Positions 1 through 15,891 of a stretch of 41,000 nucleotides of DNA are shown piece by piece. Under the pieces are notes generated by a model. The model saw only the letters and a list, made by a program, of their open reading frames with translations, was not told where the DNA came from and did no database searches. This DNA comes from Mesostigma viride (Eukaryota > Streptophyta > Mesostigmatophyceae > Mesostigmatales > Mesostigmataceae): NCBI GenBank assembly GCA_009746045.1, contig RPFO01000038.1, positions 671,607 to 712,606 of the forward strand. The letters are read 5' to 3'. Position 1 is the stretch's first letter. Each line of letters opens with the position of its first letter. The position numbers and the translations under genes were made by a program.

Positions 1-222
1 GTAGCATTTATGACGATTTGTCGTGCACTTACTTGGGGTATTACCCCCGGCATTTGGCTAAAAATAGCACAAGACGCTAAACCGTTTTTGCCACGCCACG
101 GTCAATAGGAGCATCTGATTGACCTGCCCATACATTCCAAACAAGTTCCCCCTCTCCTCGACCGTTTGAGTTACTAACATGGTTCAGCGGGTCAGGTTTG
201 TGAGAGTTATTAATTTTCCCGC
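1..222 (+). repeat. Left arm of long inverted repeat
   Basis: The arm starts at or before base 1 (the window cuts it) and ends at the TTAATTTTCCCGC stretch near 222. It pairs with 4702-4923 read on the other strand. Beyond 222 the match breaks, but a weak resemblance returns around 370-420 against about 4590-4640, so the original arm may have been longer. Confidence 0.9.
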
Positions 223-1080
223 GAAAAAAGACCGTATGTGCGTCGGGCTAGTCCGACGAGTGCGCACGTGAACCGGCACTCCCGGTCACACACGACACCA
301 TAGAGATAGTCAGCTGCACCGCCTCATGTCGGCGAAACCCATAGTTCCATCGGAATCGTTTCAGCGGCCGGCATTTCCTCTCCGCGTTTCCTCAACCTCG
401 TTTTCAGGATCATACTCATCGTTCCTGCATTTTCCTCTTCCACGCAGGTTGTGGCTTTTTTGAAAGCCACGAATGTACCCGGGGATGGGACGCTTCGGCT
501 GCCTCAATGCCTACACATTCAATACGATGTCCCCCTCTCACCTTCCTCCATCATTCCGCTCACATTGCACTACGTGTCTGTGTTTTGTTCTTTTTCTTGT
601 TCTCGTTTGTTTTGCTGTTCTTGTCCTTTTTCTTTTACTCTTACTGAGGGAGCTAGGCTGGGCTGCGCGCTGTGTGTGCTACTCTCGTGTTTTTCTGTGG
701 GCACTTGAGAGACTAACCAAGGATCGGGCCCCCCACACGGCAATATCAGCCTTTGCTTTTGTTTACCCTCCCATATCTCTTTACAAACGCCAAAAAAACA
801 CAAAGGCAGGAGCACGGTGACTCATCTGGAACATGAAGAAGGGAAATCTTTTCGTTACAGGAAAGAGGTGTCAAGTATGACAATTGGAAGGCCCCCCCAC
901 TGGGAATCCACATGTTCCGAGTCCATTCAGCTGTGTTGTTAGCCACATCCTGCCCCGGGGAGATGCATCATGGACCACCGCTATCGCGTAACGGGTGTTA
1001 CGCAGTGAATATTGACTTACCTCAATATGCTCCGCTCTGGTTCTGTTTGATGTCTTAGCTCTCAGTGCATCTGAATCATC
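223..1080. other. 5' region of the Penelope-like element, no gene
   Basis: This stretch lies between the left inverted repeat and the reverse transcriptase start. It is C/T-rich around 360-720. I see no coding homology, only short chance frames. It presumably holds the 5' UTR or promoter of the retroelement. The exact 5' end of the Penelope-like unit cannot be fixed from this one copy. Confidence 0.4.
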
Positions 1081-4000
1081 ATGAAACACCTTATGACTTT
1101 CTGGCATGCTCTTACCCTCCACAGAATACGGCAATCCAGTGGCATTGATTACCGGAAGTACACTGCTATTTCTCGGCAGTTCCCCTATCGTATCTCCTCA
1201 CAGGCATGGCGGAAGCGTTGTCGCATCAACACGCGCCATAACCATCACTGCAAGGATGACCATACTCTACGTCGCCTCCGGCGCTTACAGCGCACGCATT
1301 TGTCGCTTACCAACTCCACTCGCCCACACCCCGTAAGCACCCGTCGCGTCATTTATGCCATTTACAACCGCAGGTACCCTCAGCGTATCTACGTTGGCCA
1401 GACGCAACGGGATGCCTGGACGCGTTTTCAGGAACATGTCCGAGCGGCACGCCGCCTTCATATTGGCCGCCCTGCCGCCAACGACGACACCCCCCTACAT
1501 GGCGCCATGGCCCAATACGGGTGGTGGGATTGGCGAGTCGTCCCCTTGGAACATGTCCCCGGCACCTTTACCGGCGCCGCTTTTCGCAAAGCCGCAGGGC
1601 ATCGGGAAACGTTTTGGAAACGAATGTTACATGCATTTCTGCCCCACGGTTTTTGCATTGAAGGCAAGAGTTTCAAAGCTCGGTCTCGCCGCCGCCCGCC
1701 TCCCCTCCGTCCCCGCCCTCTTATGTTCATCCGTGCCTGGCGTCTGAAGCACAATCTCCACCCATATCGCCCCTATCCCCCCAGCGTCACCCCGGCCCCT
1801 CCACCTTCCACACATGTGTCCACCGATCCTTCCCTTTACTCCACCAGTCTCCGCTGCTTACGTCACATGTCTCGGCTTATGCAACGCGGCAACTTTCATG
1901 CATCCTATCTCGAAGCCTGCAGCTTGAAGAAGCTTACCAGCTTACACATTGCCGTCGGGTCGTGCTCCCCAGCTGATCTGCAAGTCCCCCGCTCCCATGC
2001 CACTAGTCTGCGAGGCCTTCTCTCACGTATCATTCGGCACCGTGTCAATGGGAATGCAGATGCACTGCGTCCGCGCCGTTTGCTGATCTCACCTTTCATT
2101 CATGCTGCGATGGATGAGCTGTGTTTGCCACACATTCTGCATTTGCCGCAAGTGCAGGCTGCGATGCCGCTCGTGGTGCGCAACACTTTCGGCACTCCCA
2201 TTGCCGCCTGGCATTACTCTCCCACCTTGGGACAAATGGTTTTCAGCAACGGGAAGGTCAGCCGCGATACAACGCCCACCGAGCTGGCCACCATCTTGGC
2301 AGGGCCCTGCCCCTGCCAACAACAACGGTATTTCAAGTACCTTGATCCCACCTCACAGCACGTCATGACCGCTGACCTCAGCATCCTGCCGAGCCACACG
2401 CTTGTAGACCTTTTTGCCAAAGGCACCAAGTTTCGGCCGTGGGTCCAGCGCACGTGTGCCAAAGAGGTGAATGCACTGCTCTCCACATCACTGCGCAAAT
2501 TCTGCAATGCCATGAGCACGGACCTACAGCTTGCTCCCCTTGCCATGGAACCGTGGTTTCGCGCCGTCATTCACGAATGCAATGCACGTCTCACCAGGCT
2601 TGATTACCGTCTCCAGCAGGTCCACCGCACCACCTGGCTCAACACCACAGATAAAGCACTTCTTGACCACTTCAAGCAGGACTTTATCATCACGTGTGTT
2701 GACAAGAGTGCCAACAACTTTGCTTTCATATGCAAGAAGCACTACCTTGCTACTTTGCAACACGAGTTGGCGTCCAGCCCTACCTATGTTCAGCGTGCAC
2801 AGTCCACCGCCAGTATCACTGCTGCTCATCGGGCTTTTCTGCACAGCCAAAACATTTTTGCTCGGGCATTCCTTAAGCGGCAGCGACGCGCCACCACCAC
2901 TACGTTCCCATATCTGTATCTCACTCTTAAGCTGCACAAAACTCCTGTTGCTTTGCGCACCATTGCTGCGTCGCATTCAGCCCCACTGATGCCTCTCTCG
3001 AAACTCATCTGCCATGCTTTGAATGCTCTTCTCCCCGAAGCCAATGCATTATGGGTGGAGGTGCTGTCGAATGCCGGGTATGAATGCGCTGGTAGTTGGA
3101 TCGTCATAGACTCAGCCCAAGTACGCCTACGCCTTGCCGCCCTTAGCCGTTCTAAGACAGCAGCAGAGAAACGTATACCTATGCCCATAGCCACCTATGA
3201 TTTCACCACTCTATATACCACACTAGATTTGCACGATTTGAAAGCTCGTTTAGATAGCCTCCTTACTCGTCTGTATGCACGTAGGCCTCACGGGCGCAAC
3301 CACCTGCACGTGCGTGTTTCTCAGACCAAGCCCACGGCAACGTGGCTCTCAGGGATCGCGGCAGGTGCTATCGTGCGGGATGGTTATAATTATATTATCA
3401 CGAAGGCTGACCTTGTCCATTGGATCTCTTATCTTGTTGATAACACCTTCATCTGTTTTGCGGGCAATGTATACCAACAAGCTATCGGCATCCCTATGGG
3501 CACTAACTGTGCCGGGCTCCTTGCAAACCTCTATCTATACACTTATGAGCTTGCATTCATGGAGAATCTCATTGCCTCAAACGATGATGTTCTCATCAGG
3601 CGTTTTATCCATACATGTCGATACATTGATGATGTCATCGCTTTCGACAACCCTGATTTCGCAACCCATTTGTATATCACCGCTGGTCTGCCTGGCATCT
3701 ACCCGCAAGCGTCCCTCACATTAAAGCTCACGTCGGAGGATACTCATTGCAATTACCTCGATCTTAACATTACCCATAACAAGAAGGGCTGGCGTACGGC
3801 TGTCTATGATAAGCGCAAGGATCCTAAATACCAGCAAATTCCTTTTATTCGTTACCCCGATATTCACAGTCTCCTTTCCCACACAGCAAAATATGGTGTT
3901 GTTCTTTCTCAGTTACATCGTTTTTCCCGTCTTTGTTCTTATCGTGTTGATTTCATCACGACTCTTGTTGAACTCTTGCAGCGTTTATTGGTCAAAGACT

Positions 4001-4137
4001 ATGACCGAGCCATTATGCTCCGTCAAGTCCGATGTTTTTTGCAACGTCACCCACATCTGTTCGGTGCTGCCCCTTGGCACAAGCTCTACAAACAGGTCGT
4101 GGACCGGCTGGATCGCATAGTATCTCCGCACATCTGA
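1081..4137 (+). CDS. Penelope-like element polyprotein: N-terminal GIY-YIG endonuclease, CxC linker, reverse transcriptase (Chlamys type)
   Basis: An uninterrupted 1018-aa frame. Residues about 88-190 are a GIY-YIG nuclease: the GIY strand is VIYAIYN (90-96), the YIG strand YVG (104-106), with R115 and H119 in RFQEH and the likely catalytic glutamate E176 in RETFW. C410-P-C412 is the CxC motif that marks N-terminal-endonuclease Penelope-like elements. The reverse transcriptase follows: motif A YDFTTLYTTLD (D707), motif B GIPMGTNCAG (803-812), motif C YIDD (848-851), then a thumb-like region. No Cys/His cluster typical of canonical Penelope endonucleases is seen in the nuclease, which is also the published state of the Chlamys group. 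The function is target-primed retrotransposition in the nucleus. No stop or frameshift occurs, so the protein could be intact. The ATG at 1081 is the first in frame; the real start could be slightly downstream. Confidence 0.93.
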   Translation: MKHLMTFWHALTLHRIRQSSGIDYRKYTAISRQFPYRISSQAWRKRCRINTRHNHHCKDDHTLRRLRRLQRTHLSLTNSTRPHPVSTRRVIYAIYNRRYPQRIYVGQTQRDAWTRFQEHVRAARRLHIGRPAANDDTPLHGAMAQYGWWDWRVVPLEHVPGTFTGAAFRKAAGHRETFWKRMLHAFLPHGFCIEGKSFKARSRRRPPPLRPRPLMFIRAWRLKHNLHPYRPYPPSVTPAPPPSTHVSTDPSLYSTSLRCLRHMSRLMQRGNFHASYLEACSLKKLTSLHIAVGSCSPADLQVPRSHATSLRGLLSRIIRHRVNGNADALRPRRLLISPFIHAAMDELCLPHILHLPQVQAAMPLVVRNTFGTPIAAWHYSPTLGQMVFSNGKVSRDTTPTELATILAGPCPCQQQRYFKYLDPTSQHVMTADLSILPSHTLVDLFAKGTKFRPWVQRTCAKEVNALLSTSLRKFCNAMSTDLQLAPLAMEPWFRAVIHECNARLTRLDYRLQQVHRTTWLNTTDKALLDHFKQDFIITCVDKSANNFAFICKKHYLATLQHELASSPTYVQRAQSTASITAAHRAFLHSQNIFARAFLKRQRRATTTTFPYLYLTLKLHKTPVALRTIAASHSAPLMPLSKLICHALNALLPEANALWVEVLSNAGYECAGSWIVIDSAQVRLRLAALSRSKTAAEKRIPMPIATYDFTTLYTTLDLHDLKARLDSLLTRLYARRPHGRNHLHVRVSQTKPTATWLSGIAAGAIVRDGYNYIITKADLVHWISYLVDNTFICFAGNVYQQAIGIPMGTNCAGLLANLYLYTYELAFMENLIASNDDVLIRRFIHTCRYIDDVIAFDNPDFATHLYITAGLPGIYPQASLTLKLTSEDTHCNYLDLNITHNKKGWRTAVYDKRKDPKYQQIPFIRYPDIHSLLSHTAKYGVVLSQLHRFSRLCSYRVDFITTLVELLQRLLVKDYDRAIMLRQVRCFLQRHPHLFGAAPWHKLYKQVVDRLDRIVSPHI

Positions 4138-4586
4138 ACCCTGTGATGCCAGATCTCCTTTGCGGCCGTTCCGAGCTTGGCACTGGATTCGTTGTCCACA
4201 TCGTCGCGTCGCTGCCGCAACACGATGTTTTCTGGCATCCGCGGGCTTTTGGTTCCCGCCGCACATTTGAAAGTGCTGTCCTCCGGCTTTTTGCCTTTGC
4301 ACCGTGTGCAGTTCTTGGACGTTTGGAATCATGGCATGGCTAACGTGATGACTGACTAGCTAGACCTTTTCAGTGGTTTTCCATTTGCGGGTATTTCCTC
4401 GTAAATGGTGGGAGAGCGATCGCAGCAATGGTGCTCACCACTAGACACTCCCGGCCAGTTAGGCTCGAAACACACGCCCTGATCAAGCATGCTGTTTCCG
4501 GCCCCACCGTCTAGGTCATCTAGTCGCTCCACACGTAAGCCAGCCATAATTTCAATGCACAAGGATACACATTTCCATCACCATTC
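4138..4586 (+). other. 3' UTR of the Penelope-like element
   Basis: This non-coding stretch after the stop is copied, inverted, at 6028-6439. That second copy ends at the bases matching 4586, which suggests the retrotransposed unit ends near 4586 and that the sequence from there to 5022 belongs to something else. The minus-strand frame at 4356-4562 is a shadow shared by the two copies, not a gene. Confidence 0.6.
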
Positions 4587-4701
4587 ATCTTCATCATCCT
4601 GAACGACTCGAAAACGCGGAAAAGATAACGGCAGGCTCGAGCTACCATGGTCCGGATTCTCCCGATTTCTGGCCTGCGCTGGTTGTCTCTTTGGTATTTT
4701 G

Positions 4702-4923
4702 GCGGGAAAATTAATAACTCTCACAAACCTGCCCCGCCGACCCATGTTAGTAGCTCAAACGGTCGAGGAGAGGGGGAACTCGTTTGGAATGTATGGGCAG
4801 GTCAAACAGATGCTCCTATTGACCGTTGGGCGGCAAGAACGGTTTAGCGTCTTGTGCTATTTTTAGCCACATGCCAGGCGACATACCCCTAGTAAGTGCA
4901 CGACAAATCGTCATAAATGCTAC
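4702..4923 (-). repeat. Right arm of long inverted repeat
   Basis: The reverse complement of 1-222 with scattered substitutions, with the same CTAAAAATAGCACAAGACGC core at its outer side. The sequence outside it (4924-5018) is A/T-rich and ends GTCCCC before TTAA. Confidence 0.9.
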
Positions 4924-5093
4924 TTTGTGTCCCCAATCACTTTTGGGCACTGTTTGCATAGGTTTAATGCGAGTTTTGAATTTTTATTGATTTTTTGGTG
5001 TTTTGGTGACGAGTCCCCTTAACAGAGCTGGCGCGATTATTTATCCAATTTCAAGGCTGGGCCAGGCGTCGCATACCCGTAATTCGTTTTTAA

Positions 5094-5416
5094 TTGTTTT
5101 TGTGCCAAGTATCGTGTCTTTTGCAGGCGTTCTTGGCATCAAAGACGCAGTGGCTTCAGCCCTGGGCTAAAACGGACCTCCGCAAATGCGTTTCCTGCGG
5201 CGAGCATGCCAATGCCGCCAGCAATTTTTGCGCGTCTGTGACACGGACATGCGATGCAAGACCGTTGTCGACGTGACGAAGTGGTATGTGCACATTCAGG
5301 CGCGAATTTATTCGCTGTTGAAACCCCGGCCGGTAGCAGACAAGTATTTCACCGTATCCCCTTTCCCCGAGTCTCTCTTTTCCGTCATGTTTGCATCTTA
5401 CGGAAAGCGCGTATAA
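5094..5416 (+). pseudogene. Possible zinc-ribbon gene fragment
   Basis: Just outside the inverted-repeat unit, a CTTTTGCAG at about 5119-5127 could be a 3' splice site. The frame after it reads KCVSCGEHANAASNFC, which resembles the first half of a zinc ribbon (CxxCG, then about ten residues, then C). A second frame continues as RVCDTDMRC and runs to a stop at 5416 (ending SYGKRV). Joining the halves needs a one-base shift, so this is either a broken gene piece or chance. No family assigned. Confidence 0.2.
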
Positions 5417-5564
5417 AGCATCAGTGAGCGACAGCATGATGGCGAGCCGTTTGCTCGCATCCGGGCTGTCCGGCTTATTCTAGAGACAAGCGATATCAAG
5501 CAGAATTTGCAGCCGGATGTGAGGGAGGGGCCCTGCTGGGGTGGGAATAAACTGCTGTGAGTGA
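5417..5564. other. Spacer, nothing recognised
   Basis: Unique-looking sequence between the possible zinc-ribbon fragment and the (CCCT)n array. No gene or repeat structure was seen. Confidence 0.4.
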
Positions 5565-5824
5565 CCCTCCCTCCCTCCCTCCCTCCCTCCCTCCCTCCCT
5601 CCCTCCCTCCCTCCCTCCCTCCCTCCCTCCCTCCCTCCCTCCCTCCCTCCCTCCCTCCCTCCCTCCCTCCCTCCCTCCCTCCCTCCCTCCCTCCCTCCCT
5701 CCCTCCCTCCCTCCCTCCCTCCCTCCCTCCCTCCCTCCCTCCCTCCCTCCCTCCCTCCCTCCCTCCCTCCTCCCTCCCTCCCTCCCTCCCTCCCTCCCTC
5801 CCTCCCTCCCTCCCTCCCTCCCTC
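5565..5824. repeat. (CCCT)n microsatellite
   Basis: About 65 near-perfect copies of a 4-bp unit with a single phase slip near 5770. All six frames stay open for long stretches (PPSL and GREG repeats), but these are composition artefacts. Confidence 0.98.
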
Positions 5825-5848
5825 AATCAATCAAAAGCTCGCTCGCTC

Positions 5849-6027
5849 ACCCACCCACCCACCCACCCACCACCCACCCACCCACCCACCCACCCACCCA
5901 CCCACCCACCCACCCACCCACCCACCCACCCACCCACCCACCCACCCACCCACCCACCCACCCACCCACCCACCCACCCACCCACCCACCCACCCACCCA
6001 CCCACCCACCCACCCACCCACCCACCC
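5849..6027. repeat. (CACC)n microsatellite
   Basis: About 44 copies, separated from the (CCCT)n array by a short TCAA/GCTC transition. Its right end at 6027 is the exact junction with the inverted Penelope-like 3' fragment. This fits the known taste of N-terminal-endonuclease Penelope-like elements for microsatellites. Confidence 0.98.
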
Positions 6028-6439
6028 GAATGGTGATGGAAATGTGTAGGGCTCCGTGTGCATTGAAATTATGGCTGGCTTACGTGTAGAGCGACTAGAT
6101 GACCTAGACGGTGGGGCCGGAAACAGCATGCTTGATCAGGGCGTGTGTTTCGAGCCTAACTGGCCGGGAGTGTCTAGTGGTGAGCACCATTGCTGCGATC
6201 GCTCTCCCACCAGTTACGAGGAAATACCCGCAAATGGAAAACCACTGAAAAGGTCTAGCTAGTCAGTCATCACGTTAGCCATGCCATGATTCCAAACGTC
6301 CAAGAACTGCACACGGTGCAAAGGCAAAAAGCCGGAGGACAGCACTTTCAACTGTGCGGCGGGAACCAAAAGCCTGCGTATGCCAGAAAACATCGTGTTG
6401 CTGCAGCGACGCGACGATGTGGACTTGTAACGAATCCAG
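6028..6439 (-). mobile_element. Inverted, 5'-truncated copy of the Penelope-like element 3' UTR
   Basis: On the minus strand this matches 4183-4586 with a few substitutions and small indels. It starts flush with the (CACC)n array at 6027. At the far end the match stops at CCAG (6436-6439) and the sequence continues ATCTCCTT, which in the first copy follows another CCAG at 4149-4160 on the same strand. This suggests a microhomology or template-switch junction. No coding sequence is retained. Confidence 0.9.
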
Positions 6440-7108
6440 ATCTCCTTGATATATAGCTATAGGCGCGCATGCAAGCTAGGCCGATCGATGCATGCCGGCC
6501 GCGGGCCGACGGCGGGCACTGCCGTTTGTGGCTGTGTGGCCGATGTCCAGCGCGCGTCGACGAACTCCTCCGTGGCGCGCTTGTGGGCGAGTCTTTCGGG
6601 GAAGTCCTCCAGAGCTTCGTCAGATTTCTCGAGCAGCTGTAGTTTCCTCAAAACATGAGCGGGTGCCCCGTACTGGAAGCTTACGATACATTAATTTTAA
6701 TTTCCTGCCCTGCGGCCAACTCTTCTCTACACATGCCGATCCCAATACATGCATGAGGCCAAAAAATGAGATGATATGCATGAGGCCAAAAGATGGTATC
6801 TTTCAGTTGATCCCTTTGTTACTTGACAATCAACACTAGTGTTAGTCTTTCAGTTTGTCATGGATGACACACCCATGACGAGGGCCAGCCGTCTCACATG
6901 CATTCTTAGGAATGTGTCGCTCACTTGCATTAGTCGTGGTTCAACCTTTGTGCAGTGTGAACAATTGCACAAGCGTCGTTGAAGCCATTGCAAGGTTTTA
7001 CACGTTCGATCTTCTGACAGGTATATGCAGCTCATCCCCTTAGCTGCTTCACAAAATTGATGCGGCGCAGCAGTGCTAGGCATGCTGCCGGTTGCACGAA
7101 ACTTCTCT
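6440..7108. other. Intergenic, possible minus-strand coding fragment at 6457-6651
   Basis: This holds a 64-codon minus-strand frame beginning MRKLQLLEKSDEALEDFPER, with a charged, helix-like composition unlike the surrounding repeats. No family recognised; it may be an exon or a relic. The rest, including the 3' side of NDUFV2, shows no further structure apart from two direct ATGCATGAGGCCAAAA stretches near 6750-6790. Confidence 0.25.
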
Positions 7109-7113
7109 TTACA
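7109..7113 (-). terminator. Poly(A) signal TGTAA of NDUFV2
   Basis: TGTAA on the minus strand, about 40 bases after the NDUFV2 stop. UGUAA is the usual nuclear poly(A) signal in chlamydomonad algae, so the position fits a short 3' UTR. Confidence 0.5.
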
Positions 7114-7152
7114 AAGCGGGCGGCTGTGGGTTTGCACCAATTCAAGGCTCCC

Positions 7153-15195
<8,043 letters not shown>

Positions 15196-15891
15196 GTTTC
15201 TGCCTCCAATTGATAACGTATACCCCGCGTTAATCTTCCCGCAAAACCTAGCGTATATGCCAAAGCTTGCTAGGTTAAAGCATGGAATTTACAAGTGCTC
15301 GGCCATAAAATAGAACCGGAGTGCGTGCCCTTCTTCCTCCGGGCAAAGCCTGGGCACGCTCAGCGGCCTGTGCTCGCTGCCATTGAGAAATGAACCGAAG
15401 TTGGCAAATGGCATGATGGCATCACGTTGCCATCGCGCTAGCATACCCTGGGCATCGGCGCGCCGCGCCGCGCATGCTTGTGAGTTGTGCTGTCCAAGTT
15501 GGCTTGCAGTTGCCAAGTTATGCTGCCATCAGTTCTTTGGATGCAAGATTTATTTTTTTGCCGCGCAGATTCCGCGCTCACGAAGTTAATAAGATACTCA
15601 CTACTTACTTGCCTATCATTACAGGACCTAGAACATTAAAACTGGAAATATGTTCATAAAGCTGGTGGTTGTATTTGTAGGCCCTATAATAGCTATCCAA
15701 CTCGTCGTCTACCGTGAACCGTCCCCGCGCGCAAGGCGGCAGCAGTCTTCGGATTTTATGAACTAGAATTGCAGACTTTAATTTTCCTTTCTATCGAGTA
15801 TCGTTCTCTCGAGTTTAATATTTTCCTATCTCTCGAGTATCCTTATTTGACTCGCGCGTAGGTCCAATTTAAGAGCTATGCATTAAAATGC
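15196..15891. promoter_or_regulatory. Divergent intergenic region between NDUFV2 and the rRNA dimethylase
   Basis: The two start codons face away from each other across 696 bp, so this is a candidate bidirectional promoter. Seen directly: three spaced copies of a TCGAGT(A/T)T motif in a T/A-rich context at about 15798-15842, and a CCAAT at about 15862. There is no clear TATA box. The minus-strand frame 15289-15516 inside it has no recognised homology. Confidence 0.4.

Larger units (their letters stand above)
1..5022. mobile_element. Inverted-repeat (TTAA-ended, DNA-transposon-like) unit enclosing a Penelope-like element
   Basis: Positions 1-222 and 4702-4923 are inverted copies of each other, about 90% identical by eye. 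Outside the right copy the sequence runs on to GTCCCC followed by TTAA at 5019-5022. The same outer sequence (TTAAGGGGAC, then CACC/AAAA-rich, then an ACCCC stretch, then CTAAAAATAG..AGACGCTA) recurs at 28171-28500 without any reverse transcriptase, so the terminal sequence looks like a repeat family of its own. The left terminus would lie about 100 bp outside the window. I infer a TTAA-targeting DNA transposon or its non-autonomous derivative into which the Penelope-like element came. The alternative is that the arms are inverted pseudo-LTRs of the Penelope-like element itself. No transposase was seen. Confidence 0.55.

Noticed and set aside
4138-5022. Hammerhead ribozyme expected in Penelope-like pseudo-LTRs
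   Set aside because: I saw no CTGATGA...GAAA arrangement there; the Chlamys/Naiad group is known to lack the canonical motif.
5398-6129. Long frames of GREG, PPSL, HPPT and GGWV repeats on both strands
   Set aside because: Pure products of 4-bp microsatellites; every frame is open and none has unique sequence.
15289-15516. Minus-strand 75-codon frame as the NDUFV2 first exon
   Set aside because: It ends in a stop without a good donor; the presequence-like frame at 15195-15082 with CAG|GTAGTG fits phase and composition better.
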